From positions 5,097,203 through 5,161,202 of the forward strand of contig NZ_JAGINW010000001.1 of assembly GCF_017876405.1 (NCBI RefSeq): a stretch of DNA of 64,000 nt, written 5' to 3'. The notes under the pieces are model-generated. The model did no database searches. It was not told the DNA's origin and saw nothing but the letters and a program-made list of their open reading frames with translations. A program made the position numbers and the translations under genes. Every line of letters begins with the position of its first letter. Positions within the stretch are counted from its first letter, which is position 1. The DNA is from Kibdelosporangium banguiense (GTDB lineage: Bacteria; Actinomycetota; Actinomycetes; Mycobacteriales; Pseudonocardiaceae). This document shows positions 33,140 to 41,262 of the stretch, piece by piece.

Positions 33140-35716
33140 ATGCGGGGAACACTTGTCCTGGCCGGAGTTCTGGCTCTCGCAGCCGTAAGTGGTCCGCCTG
33201 TGATCGCCGCTCCTGCGGCGGCGGGCGACGTCACCGCCGACATCTCGCGAAATCCGGCTACCGGGATCTTCGAACTGACTGTCCAGAAGGCAGGCCGTGT
33301 GGTGCTGCCCGCGAGTCCACTGGGGATTCGCACCGCGACCGCGGACCTCACGACCGGGCTGCGGGAAACGGCCAGAAGTACCAGGGTTGTGAACGAGACC
33401 TACCGGATGACCACGGGCAAACGCCTGGACCGGGCTGTCCAGCACACCGAGACCAGGATTTCCCTTGCCGACACGGGAAATGCACGGTTCGACCTGGTCC
33501 TGAGGGTTGCCCCGGACGGAGTGGCCTATCGGTACGAGCTGCAGGCGGCGACCGACGTCCTGAGTGAGGCGTCAGCGTTCGCCATACCAGGCAACGCAAG
33601 CGCTTGGTTGATGGACTACAGCCCGCAGCATGAGAACCAGCGGTTCCGGACCACAGCGGGCGGGGCCGCGCTGCGGGAGTACGGCAATCCCTCCCTGTTC
33701 CAGATCGGCCAGGATTTCGTTCTGCTGACTGAATCCAATGTGGATGGACGGTATGCGGGCAGCTCGCTTGTGCACACCGGCGGTGGCAGATATCAGGTTC
33801 AGCTGAAGGACCAACGGGTGCTGGGTGCGCGGATCGGGCCGTGGCGCACCATGATCGTGGGGGATCTGGCCACGGTCACCGAGTCGACACTGGTCGACGA
33901 CCTGGCTGATCCGTCCAGGATCTCCGACACGAGCTGGATCCGGCCGGGGAAGGTCGCGTGGTCGTGGTTGTCGGAACACAGCAGTCCCAGTGACTTCGAG
34001 CGGCAAAGGGTCTATGTGGACTTTGCCGCGCGCAATGGCTGGCCGTACGCGCTTGTCGACGAGGGCTGGAGCAGCCAGTGGGTGCCTGAGCTGACGAGGT
34101 ACGCACGGGCCAAGGGCGTCGACATTCTGCTCTGGTATCACTGGAACAGTGTGGACACCGCGGATGAGCGCAAGCGGGAATTCGACTTGCTGCAGGCGTG
34201 GGGTGTCAAGGGCGTCAAGGTCGACTTCATGGAGTCCGACAGCCAGTCCCGGTATCAGTTCTACGACGCCATCCTCGCCGAGACCGCGCAACGCCATCTG
34301 ATGATCAACTTCCATGGGTCGACGATTCCGCACGGTCTGGCCAGGGCATGGCCGCATCTGCTGACCATGGAGGCTGTTCACGGCGCCGAGCAGTTGCCGC
34401 AGCCGAATGGCAATCCCATTCAGCCGTTCACGCGCAATGTCGTTGGGTCCATGGACTTCACGCCGGTGTCGCTGGAAGTCGGTCCGAGGGTCGCGTCGAT
34501 CGCACACGAGATCGCCCTGCCGGTGGTGTTCGAGTCCGGCTGGACGCATTTCGCCGACAAACCTGAGGCATACGGCCGGTTCCCGGAGGCGTTGCGCTTC
34601 CTGAACCAGGTGCCGACTGTGTGGCATCAGACCGAACTGGTCAACGGCTTCCCAGGCGAGTCCGCGGTGTTCGCGCGGCGCAACGGTGATCGATGGTTCG
34701 TCGGCGGGATCGCCTTGGGTGGGGCCAGGACGATGACGGTGCCGCTGAGTTTCCTCGGATCAGGCTCCTGGCTCGTGGAGACGATCAAGGATGGCAGTGG
34801 GCGAAGTGACGTCGTGCGTACGACTTCTGTGCATTCGTCCGCGGACACGCTGTCTGTGCCGGTGCCGGAAAACGGTGGGTTCGCGGCGGTCATCTGTCCG
34901 GTGACGCCTGGGCGGACGAGTTGCTACCAGCCGATTGCCCAGGTCCCGGACACTTCGTTAACGGTCACTCCGGCCGGCTCGGTCACTGTCACGCCCGGAT
35001 CGAGTTTCGAGGTGACAGGTTCGTTCACGAACAGTTCGATGCGCCCGTTGACGGACGTCGAACTCAAACCAAGCGTGCCGGCTGGCTGGACTGTCACGGG
35101 CGCTCCCGTCACCGCGACGGTTCTCCGGCCGAATGCTGTCCTCAATGCACGATGGACTATCACGGTACCGGCGAACGTGAGCTCCGGCGGCTTCGAGGTT
35201 CCCATTGCCGCCGAGTATCAGGTGCCGGACTTCCCGCGAGTTCACGTGGCCAGGACTGTGCGGGGTCTCGTGCCGCTCACCGGCAGCGCCTATGTGAGTG
35301 ACTTGCCCTTCGACAGTGCGACCAACGGCTGGGGCCCAGTCGAGCGGGACATGTCCAACGGCGAGACGGGCGGTGGTGACGGCCGGACGCTGACTGTCGC
35401 TGGAACCACGTACGCCAAAGGCCTCGGTGTACACGCGGTGTCCGACGTCGTGATCTCGTTGGGCGGTACCTGCCGGACGTTCACCGCGTCGGTCGGGCTT
35501 GACGACGAGACGACCTCGCCGGGGTCGGTGGCGTTCCAAGTTGTCGGGGACGGCCGGGTGCTCGGCGAAACAGGCGTGATGCGGACCGGGACTCCCGCGG
35601 CGCCGATCGCTGTGGATCTCGCCAGCGTTCAGGTCCTGTCGTTGCACGTGTCCGACGGCGGAGATGGCAAGAACTTCGATCATGCCGACTGGGTGAACGC
35701 CCACCTGGCCTGCTAG
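33140..35716 (+). CDS. Secreted GH97-family glycosidase with NEW3 and NPCBM domains
   Basis: An 858-residue secreted enzyme: signal peptide (MRGTLVLAGVLALAAVSGPP), GH97 N-terminal beta domain (about 35-260), TIM-barrel (about 270-530), GH97 C-terminal domain, a NEW3-type beta-sandwich (about 600-690) and an NPCBM domain at the end (LPFDSATNGWGPVERDMSNG, ADWVNAHL). In the barrel, KVDFMESDSQ places an Asp (about 362) where retaining GH97 alpha-galactosidases have their nucleophile, so alpha-galactosidase activity is more likely than inverting alpha-glucosidase. NPCBM binds galactose-containing glycans. ATG 33140 has GGAG 8 bases upstream. Confidence 0.88.
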   Translation: MRGTLVLAGVLALAAVSGPPVIAAPAAAGDVTADISRNPATGIFELTVQKAGRVVLPASPLGIRTATADLTTGLRETARSTRVVNETYRMTTGKRLDRAVQHTETRISLADTGNARFDLVLRVAPDGVAYRYELQAATDVLSEASAFAIPGNASAWLMDYSPQHENQRFRTTAGGAALREYGNPSLFQIGQDFVLLTESNVDGRYAGSSLVHTGGGRYQVQLKDQRVLGARIGPWRTMIVGDLATVTESTLVDDLADPSRISDTSWIRPGKVAWSWLSEHSSPSDFERQRVYVDFAARNGWPYALVDEGWSSQWVPELTRYARAKGVDILLWYHWNSVDTADERKREFDLLQAWGVKGVKVDFMESDSQSRYQFYDAILAETAQRHLMINFHGSTIPHGLARAWPHLLTMEAVHGAEQLPQPNGNPIQPFTRNVVGSMDFTPVSLEVGPRVASIAHEIALPVVFESGWTHFADKPEAYGRFPEALRFLNQVPTVWHQTELVNGFPGESAVFARRNGDRWFVGGIALGGARTMTVPLSFLGSGSWLVETIKDGSGRSDVVRTTSVHSSADTLSVPVPENGGFAAVICPVTPGRTSCYQPIAQVPDTSLTVTPAGSVTVTPGSSFEVTGSFTNSSMRPLTDVELKPSVPAGWTVTGAPVTATVLRPNAVLNARWTITVPANVSSGGFEVPIAAEYQVPDFPRVHVARTVRGLVPLTGSAYVSDLPFDSATNGWGPVERDMSNGETGGGDGRTLTVAGTTYAKGLGVHAVSDVVISLGGTCRTFTASVGLDDETTSPGSVAFQVVGDGRVLGETGVMRTGTPAAPIAVDLASVQVLSLHVSDGGDGKNFDHADWVNAHLAC

Positions 35717-35885
35717 CCGGCCTGGCAGTTTGCTGCAACACGCGCCTGCAACTTGCTGTCACTGCGCCTTTTTGTCGCATAACGGCTGTTCGGTTTGGGC
35801 ATACTCGCGCTCGTGACTACGGCCGTCAGGCTTGCGTTCGCAGAGCGCTCTGGAGGTGTGCTCTGACGCGCGAGCCTGAGGCGAA

Positions 35886-35913
35886 GCGGGGGTGGCGGGA
35901 CGGCCACCCCCGC
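35886..35913. terminator. Bidirectional hairpin between convergent GH97 and permease genes
   Basis: GCGGGGGTGGC and GCCACCCCCGC form a perfect 11-bp stem with a 6-base loop, 7 bases from the permease stop on the minus strand and 170 bases past the GH97 stop. Confidence 0.7.
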
Positions 35914-35920
35914 GACGTTG

Positions 35921-36847
35921 TCAGCTGGTGACGTCCTTGCGCGTGAAGCGGCGGACAGCCAGGAACGCGAAGAACGCGGCGAAACACACCGCCGAGAACG
36001 CGCCCCTGGTCATCTCCGACCAGTCGATATCGGTGGAGATCAGGTCCGACCAGGCGAACGCGTAGTGCGTCGGCAGGTAGTTGCGCAGGTCCTCCAGCGC
36101 GGTGATCTGGTCGAGGATCTGCGAGATGATCGCCACCAGGACCGTGCCACCGACCGCGCCGAGCGGCGCGTCCGTGGACACCGACAGGAACAGCGCGAGC
36201 GCGGCGACCCACAGCAGGTTGATCGCGATGTAGATCGTCGCGGCGTAGATCGCCATCACGCCGTCGGAGAACGACACCGCGTCACCGGTCGGGCTGACCG
36301 CTTCTCCCGCGCCGTACCAGATGATCCCGATGAGCAGCGACACCGTCGGCAGCAACAGCAGCGCGAACATCGACAGGATCCCGGACGCGATCGCCTTCTG
36401 CCGGATCAGCCGGTTGCGGGGAATCGGCATCGCCAGCAGGTACTTCAGGCTCGACCAGGACGCCTCACTGGCGATCGTGTCGCCGAAGAAGATCGCCACG
36501 ATCATCGGCAGCAGGAACGTGCCCGACACGAACAGCGCGAATACCACGAAGTTCGGCGCGCTGGCCGTGGCCAGATCGACGAACCCGCCCTGCCTGCGGT
36601 TGGGGTTGCTCTGCCCGATCTCGAACGAGATCACCAGCACGATCGGCAACAGCACCAGCAGGCCCAGCATCAGCTGAGTCCGCCGCCTGCGCAACTGCCG
36701 CATCAGTTCGACGCGCAGCCGCAGAGTCCGGCTCGCCTTGTATCCGACGACCGAGCCGTCCGGCGCCACCTTGAGATGCTCGTGCGACGCCGCTTCCTCC
36801 ATCGCACCGATGGCGGACGGATCAGTATGGACGTTGTTCTGACTCAT
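35921..36847 (-). CDS. ABC-2 type transporter permease
   Basis: A 308-residue protein with a polar, acidic cytoplasmic N-terminus (about 60 residues) and six membrane helices (for example LMLGLLVLLPIVLVISF, FVVFALFVSGTFLLPMIVAIFFG, AIYIAINLLWVAALALFL). It is an ABC-2 permease, partner of the ATPase domain in the fusion at 37029-39878. ATG 36847 has a strong GGAGAGGG upstream and also overlaps the stop of a 62-codon ORF (ATGA). Substrate unknown. Confidence 0.9.
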   Translation of the reverse strand: MSQNNVHTDPSAIGAMEEAASHEHLKVAPDGSVVGYKASRTLRLRVELMRQLRRRRTQLMLGLLVLLPIVLVISFEIGQSNPNRRQGGFVDLATASAPNFVVFALFVSGTFLLPMIVAIFFGDTIASEASWSSLKYLLAMPIPRNRLIRQKAIASGILSMFALLLLPTVSLLIGIIWYGAGEAVSPTGDAVSFSDGVMAIYAATIYIAINLLWVAALALFLSVSTDAPLGAVGGTVLVAIISQILDQITALEDLRNYLPTHYAFAWSDLISTDIDWSEMTRGAFSAVCFAAFFAFLAVRRFTRKDVTS

Positions 36848-37032
36848 GCGCCCTCTCCACACAAGCTGGGCTCGTTAAGCCATCCCAGTGATCCCAGTGC
36901 GAACGGCCCATTCGCACCGTCTCGCACCCGCACAACCCTCACCCAAGCCCCTACCAGCGATAGAATGGCCAGGGGTCGCCCCCCTGGGATGGGTGGGGGC
37001 ATACCTATAGGGGATATGGCAGAAATACTCAT
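36844..37032 (-). CDS. 62-codon ORF fitted by ATGA overlaps between the fusion gene and the permease
   Basis: This ORF starts with an ATG that overlaps the TGA of the fusion gene at 37029-39878, and its own TGA overlaps the ATG of the permease at 36847. Both joints are four-base ATGA overlaps, which makes a chance ORF less likely. The product is Pro-rich at the start (PIGMPPPIPGG) with a mildly hydrophobic centre (LAILSLVGAWV) and no recognisable domain. It has no independent ribosome site apparent. It may be a small coupling peptide, or merely a spacer through which ribosomes run on to the permease. Confidence 0.45.
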   Translation of the reverse strand: MSISAISPIGMPPPIPGGRPLAILSLVGAWVRVVRVRDGANGPFALGSLGWLNEPSLCGEGA

Positions 37033-39878
37033 GCTTTGTTCTCCCCGACCAGCTCGAGGAACGCGTCCTCGAGGCGACGGCGCGGACCGGCCTGCTCCAC
37101 TGCGACACCGGCCTTGACCAGGGCGCCGAGTGCGTCGGAGCGCGGAGTCCCGTCCAGGTTGGCGTGCACCTGACGGCCCTCCACCACCACGTCTGTCACG
37201 CCGGACAACGCACGCAGCACCGAAGCGGCCTCGTCCGGCTGGTCGACGCGGAAGGTGGCTTCGCCGCCGACTGCCGCGATGTCCGCGACCTCGCCGGCTG
37301 CGACGAGTTTGCCGCGGTGCATCACGACCACGTGCGTGCAGGCCTGTTCCACCTCGGCGAGCAGGTGGCTGGAGACCAGGACTGTCCGGCCGGTGGCCGC
37401 GTAGCGCTTGAGGACCTCGCGCATCTGGTGGATCTGGGGCGGGTCGAGCCCGTTGGTCGGTTCGTCGAGCACGAGCATGTCGGGCAGGCCGAGCATGGCC
37501 TGCGCGATCGCCAGCCGCTGGCGCATGCCCTGGCTGTAGGTCCGGACCTTGCGGCGGACCGCGTGGCCCAGGCCGGCGATCTCGATCGCCTCGTCGAAGT
37601 GGGCCTGCTCGTCCGGCCGGCCGGTGGCCGCCCAGTAGAGCTTCAGGTTCATCTCGCCCGACAGGTGCGGCAGGAAGCCCGAACCTTCCACGAACGACCC
37701 GATGCGCGAGAGCACCGGCGCGCCCGAGTAGACCTTGTGGCCGAAGACCCGGATACTGCCCTCGGTCGGCTGGATCAGGCCCATCAGCATCCGCAACGAC
37801 GTCGTCTTGCCCGCGCCGTTGGGCCCGAGCAGGCCGAGGACCTGGCCTTTCTCCACCCGGAACGACAGGTTGTCCACCGCGCGCAGACCGCCGGGGTACG
37901 ACTTGGCCAGCCCTTCGATCACCAACGGGACATCGGTCAGCGAAGGGTCGACGTCATCGGCCCGGCGACGCCGGATCGCGGCGATGATCGCCACGATGAC
38001 CGCGAGCCCGATCACGACGCCGATCCCGATCAGCGCGAACATCGGCGGGGTCTGGGTCGACCTGGTGCCCGGCACGATCGGGACCTGCAAGGCGTTGTCC
38101 GCCAACGAGACCGTGAACGCGGCCGGTTGGGAGGGCACGGCGTAGGCCTGGTCGGTCGTGGTGACCGCGACCTCGATGCGGTGCTCCGCCTCGATCGGCC
38201 GGACGATGCCCGGCAGCGTGACCGTGACGTCCGCCGGCAGCTGCGTGATCCGCAGCGGCGACACTGCCGAAGCAGGCAGCGTGCGCGTTCCGGTCGGACC
38301 GACGTCGAAGAGCTTCGCGAACAGCACGACGCCGTCGGCCGGCAACGGCTGCCCTGGCACGCCCTCGACTCGAAGCCGCACAGTGGACGCGCCACTGATC
38401 AGCAGCTGGCTGGTCAACGGCTCGCTGGAGAACCGGGCCACCTGGCCGGGCAGGTCGATCGCGAGCTGGCTGGCCAGCCGGGACGATCCCGCCACCACCG
38501 AACCGAGGCCCGGCATGCTGGTGATCGACCCCGGGTTGCCGCCCGGCGGGTTGACGACCATCTGTTGTGGACCGTTCAAAGTGACCGGTCGCCGTTCGGT
38601 CTGCGACCCACCGGTCAGGCCTGGGTACGTCGGCGCGGTGATGGTGCGGACGTTCGGTGTCCCCTGGGCACGCAGCGCGCCCTGTACCGCGTACTCGAAG
38701 CTGGTGCCCGGGTCGCTTCCCTTGCCGCGCAGGTGGAAGTCGAACCAGTCGGCGATCTCTGAGCGCAGGCTCGAGCCCGGCCGGCCGCCGTCGTGGCCGC
38801 CGGCGTACCAGACCACCTTGACCTTGCCGCCCGCCTGCGCGATCTGCCGCGCGGTGGCATCGGACTGGTCCAGGCCGAACAGCGTGTCCTGCTCGCCCTG
38901 CACGATCATGGCCGGCTGGGTGATCCGGCTGGTGACCGACGACGGCGACACCGACTTGAGCAGGTCGATGGTCTGCTGGCTGGCACGCCCGGTGGTGGCC
39001 AGTTCCGTGTAGGCCGCGCAGATCTGTGCGGTGAACCGGCCGCACGGGCCCGTTTCCCCGGTTGGGGCGCCGCGCCTGCCAGGCATTCCGCCACCTTGCG
39101 GGTCCGAACCGGCGGCCGCCGCGGCCGCGGGGTTCTGCGCGTCGAGCTGCTCGTCGTTGTCCGTGCCGGGTTCGGCGGCTTCGGCGTTCGGGTTGGCGAA
39201 GCCCGCCCCGCCCATGCCCGCGGCGAAGAAGACGCCGGCCCAGGACCGTTTGAACACGCCCTGGTCGGCGAACGCGTTGGCCGACGGGGTGTTGGGCACC
39301 TGGGCGGCGGTCGCCGAGTTGGGAATCAACGCCTGGGACAGGTCGTTGTACGTGATGACAGGAGCCAACGCGTCGATGCGCTTGTCGTAACCGGCTGCCA
39401 GCAGAGAAATGGCGCCACCGTAGGAACCGCCGGTGATACCGACCCTCGGGTCGTTGTCACCGTCCTTTTGCACCTCGGGGCGCTTGGCGAGTTCGGTCAC
39501 CAGCAGGCTGGTGTCAGCGACTTCGGCGTCCGGTGCGTTCAGCGCGATCTGGCCGGTGCTGCGGCCGAAACCGCGCGCCGACCACGTCAGCACGACAAAG
39601 CCCCGCGCGGCGAGTTCACGGGCGTCACCGTCGACGCTCTCTTTGCTCCCGCCGAACCCATGCGCCACAAGCACAGCGGGCGCAGGGGTCTGTTCCGGTA
39701 GATAGAGCGTGGTGTCCAGCTGGACTGGCCTGCCCTGGGACTCGCCTGCCGGGACCATCCGGTCCTCGGTCTTGATCACCGGGCCGTCGCTGCCGCTGTT
39801 CACCCAGATCAGGGCTCCGGCCGCGACTATCACGGCGACCAGCGCGGACGCCAGCCATCGGAGTTGGTTTTTGGACAT
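37029..39878 (-). CDS. Fusion of an S15/CocE-like alpha/beta hydrolase with an ABC ATPase
   Basis: A 949-residue two-part membrane protein. Order: membrane helix (WLASALVAVIVAAGALIWV, about 8-26); extracellular hydrolase with VAHGFGG oxyanion region, nucleophile elbow GGSYGG (Ser about 153), GEQDTLFG acid and GGHDGG histidine, then an X-Pro-peptidase-like beta domain; second membrane helix (about 611-636); cytoplasmic ABC ATPase with Walker A GPNGAGKTT, signature YSQGMRQRL and Walker B MLVLDEPTNGLD. It pairs with the ABC-2 permease downstream. Ser hydrolase outside, ATPase inside suggests export coupled to processing or release of a substrate. ATG 39878 opens the first helix. Confidence 0.88.
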   Translation of the reverse strand: MSKNQLRWLASALVAVIVAAGALIWVNSGSDGPVIKTEDRMVPAGESQGRPVQLDTTLYLPEQTPAPAVLVAHGFGGSKESVDGDARELAARGFVVLTWSARGFGRSTGQIALNAPDAEVADTSLLVTELAKRPEVQKDGDNDPRVGITGGSYGGAISLLAAGYDKRIDALAPVITYNDLSQALIPNSATAAQVPNTPSANAFADQGVFKRSWAGVFFAAGMGGAGFANPNAEAAEPGTDNDEQLDAQNPAAAAAAGSDPQGGGMPGRRGAPTGETGPCGRFTAQICAAYTELATTGRASQQTIDLLKSVSPSSVTSRITQPAMIVQGEQDTLFGLDQSDATARQIAQAGGKVKVVWYAGGHDGGRPGSSLRSEIADWFDFHLRGKGSDPGTSFEYAVQGALRAQGTPNVRTITAPTYPGLTGGSQTERRPVTLNGPQQMVVNPPGGNPGSITSMPGLGSVVAGSSRLASQLAIDLPGQVARFSSEPLTSQLLISGASTVRLRVEGVPGQPLPADGVVLFAKLFDVGPTGTRTLPASAVSPLRITQLPADVTVTLPGIVRPIEAEHRIEVAVTTTDQAYAVPSQPAAFTVSLADNALQVPIVPGTRSTQTPPMFALIGIGVVIGLAVIVAIIAAIRRRRADDVDPSLTDVPLVIEGLAKSYPGGLRAVDNLSFRVEKGQVLGLLGPNGAGKTTSLRMLMGLIQPTEGSIRVFGHKVYSGAPVLSRIGSFVEGSGFLPHLSGEMNLKLYWAATGRPDEQAHFDEAIEIAGLGHAVRRKVRTYSQGMRQRLAIAQAMLGLPDMLVLDEPTNGLDPPQIHQMREVLKRYAATGRTVLVSSHLLAEVEQACTHVVVMHRGKLVAAGEVADIAAVGGEATFRVDQPDEAASVLRALSGVTDVVVEGRQVHANLDGTPRSDALGALVKAGVAVEQAGPRRRLEDAFLELVGENKA

Positions 39879-40040
39879 TCGGGGCACCTGCGAACCGTAT
39901 TGGAGCGTTGCTGAGAACTTGCTGTGGGTGACCAAGTGTGCGGCCAAATACCGCCGAACGGGCGGTGTGACCAAGAACAACAACCGGATGGGCGACTCCG
40001 TCTGGCGCTGGAGCGGGCCGATGGGGACAATGAGGGCTGC
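39879..40040. other. Upstream part of the fusion/terC intergenic region
   Basis: In this 320-base gap between divergent genes, the right half carries the terC leader riboswitch. The left part must hold promoters for both directions; I see no clear consensus element. A TGGACATTCGGG segment overlaps the fusion gene start only. Confidence 0.4.
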
Positions 40041-40163
40041 AGTGGAGGGGAGTATTCCTTCGCGGCGGTGTCGTCAACACGGATCTCGACCGCTGGACCA
40101 GTGGTAATGAGCCCGGCGCCGTCGGTCGGTGTGCATGTGAGCACCGGCGGGAGAGACCTCCGG
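40041..40163 (+). promoter_or_regulatory. yybP-ykoY (Mn2+-sensing) riboswitch upstream of terC
   Basis: The conserved L1 sequence GGGGAGTA (40047-40054), GTGTCGTCAACACGG in the P2/P3 region, and L3 GAGAGACC (40151-40158) are those of the yybP-ykoY class, which binds Mn2+ and controls Mn exporters. P1 is TGGAGG (40043-40048) with CCTCCG (40157-40162). It is placed directly before a TerC/MntX-type gene, the classic location. See the next entry for the switching helix. Confidence 0.85.
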
Positions 40164-40193
40164 TTGGTCGGCTGTGCCCGCCTATCCGGAGGT
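40156..40193 (+). promoter_or_regulatory. Predicted anti-SD switching helix of the terC riboswitch
   Basis: ACCTCCGG (40156-40163), which includes the 3' strand of the aptamer P1, is perfectly complementary to CCGGAGGT (40186-40193), which contains the terC Shine-Dalgarno GGAGG. When Mn2+ stabilises P1, the ribosome site would be freed; without Mn2+ it would be paired over 8 bp with a 22-base loop. This predicts an ON switch for terC by Mn2+ at translation. Confidence 0.7.
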
Positions 40194-40198
40194 GATCA

Positions 40199-41209
40199 AT
40201 GAGTGTGCCCGTGTGGTTGTGGATCGCGACGATCGCAGGACTTCTGATCCTGCTCGCCATCGATCTGGTCATCGTGGATCGAAAGCCACATGAGGTGACT
40301 ATCGGTGAGGCCGCCCGCTGGGTGACCTTCTACGTCGCGTGTGCCGTGGTGTTCGGCCTGGGGCTCTGGTACTTCGCCGGAGGCCAGCCCGCCGGTGAGT
40401 TCTTCGCCGGGTACATCACCGAGTACTCGCTGTCGGTGGACAACCTCTTCGTCTTCCTGGTGATCATGGGTGCGTTCAAGGTGCCCGCGATCCACCAGCA
40501 CAAGGTCCTGCTGATCGGCATCCTGCTGGCCCTGGCGATGCGCAGCATCTTCATCTTCCTGGGCGCGGCCGTGATCGCCGAGTTCAGCTGGGTCTTCTTC
40601 CTGTTCGGTGCCTTCCTGATCTACACCGCGTACACGTTCCTCAAGCAGAACCACGCTGAGGAGGAAGAGGAGTACAAGGAGAACGGCGCCACGAAGCTGG
40701 CGCGCAAGTTCCTGCCGGTCACCGACGACTACCACGGTGCGAAGTCGTTCGTGCGGGTCGCCGGCAAGCGCATGGTCACGCCGATGTTCATCGTGATGGT
40801 GGCGATCGGTACCGCGGACCTGCTGTTCGCGGTCGACTCCATCCCGGCGATCTTCGGCCTGACCAAGGAACCGTTCCTGGTCTTCTCGGCCAACGCGTTC
40901 GCCCTGATGGGCCTGCGCCAGCTGTACTTCCTGCTGGGCGGTCTGCTCAACAAGCTGGTGTACCTGCAGATCGGGCTGGCCGCGATCCTGGCCTTCATCG
41001 GTGTGAAGCTGGTGCTCGAGGCGCTGCACTCCAACGAGCTGCCGTTCATCAACGGCGGTGAGCACGTCAACGTCTGGGTGCCGAACATCACGGTGTCGCT
41101 CAGCGTGATCGTGGGTGTGCTGGCCATCACCACGATCGCCAGCCTGCTCAAGACCAGGCGGGACAATGCCGGCAAGAAGGAGCCTGCGGAGGTTACGACT
41201 TCCAGCTGA
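40199..41209 (+). CDS. TerC-family membrane protein (probable Mn2+ exporter)
   Basis: A 336-residue integral membrane protein with the TerC signature TEYSLSVDNLFVFLVIMG and the mirrored ADLLFAVDSIPAIFGLTKEPF, both with conserved acidic residues in membrane helices that may bind metal. TerC/Alx/MeeF proteins export Mn2+, which agrees with the riboswitch before it. ATG 40199 has an excellent ribosome site (GGAGGTGAT, 40188-40196) that lies in the predicted switching helix. A cytoplasmic acidic loop (HAEEEEEYKENG) is in the middle. Confidence 0.9.
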   Translation: MSVPVWLWIATIAGLLILLAIDLVIVDRKPHEVTIGEAARWVTFYVACAVVFGLGLWYFAGGQPAGEFFAGYITEYSLSVDNLFVFLVIMGAFKVPAIHQHKVLLIGILLALAMRSIFIFLGAAVIAEFSWVFFLFGAFLIYTAYTFLKQNHAEEEEEYKENGATKLARKFLPVTDDYHGAKSFVRVAGKRMVTPMFIVMVAIGTADLLFAVDSIPAIFGLTKEPFLVFSANAFALMGLRQLYFLLGGLLNKLVYLQIGLAAILAFIGVKLVLEALHSNELPFINGGEHVNVWVPNITVSLSVIVGVLAITTIASLLKTRRDNAGKKEPAEVTTSS

Positions 41210-41262
41210 ACGGCCGAAAGACGGGTCGTGAGCTTGGCTAATGATCGGGTAGCGTCGGCTGC

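Noticed and set aside
32985..33188. 67-codon ORF before GH97
   Set aside because: TTG start without ribosome site; overlaps the signal peptide of the better supported GH97 gene.
35814..35867. 17-codon GTG ORF with a -10-like element just upstream
   Set aside because: Too short and not linked to a downstream gene on that strand.
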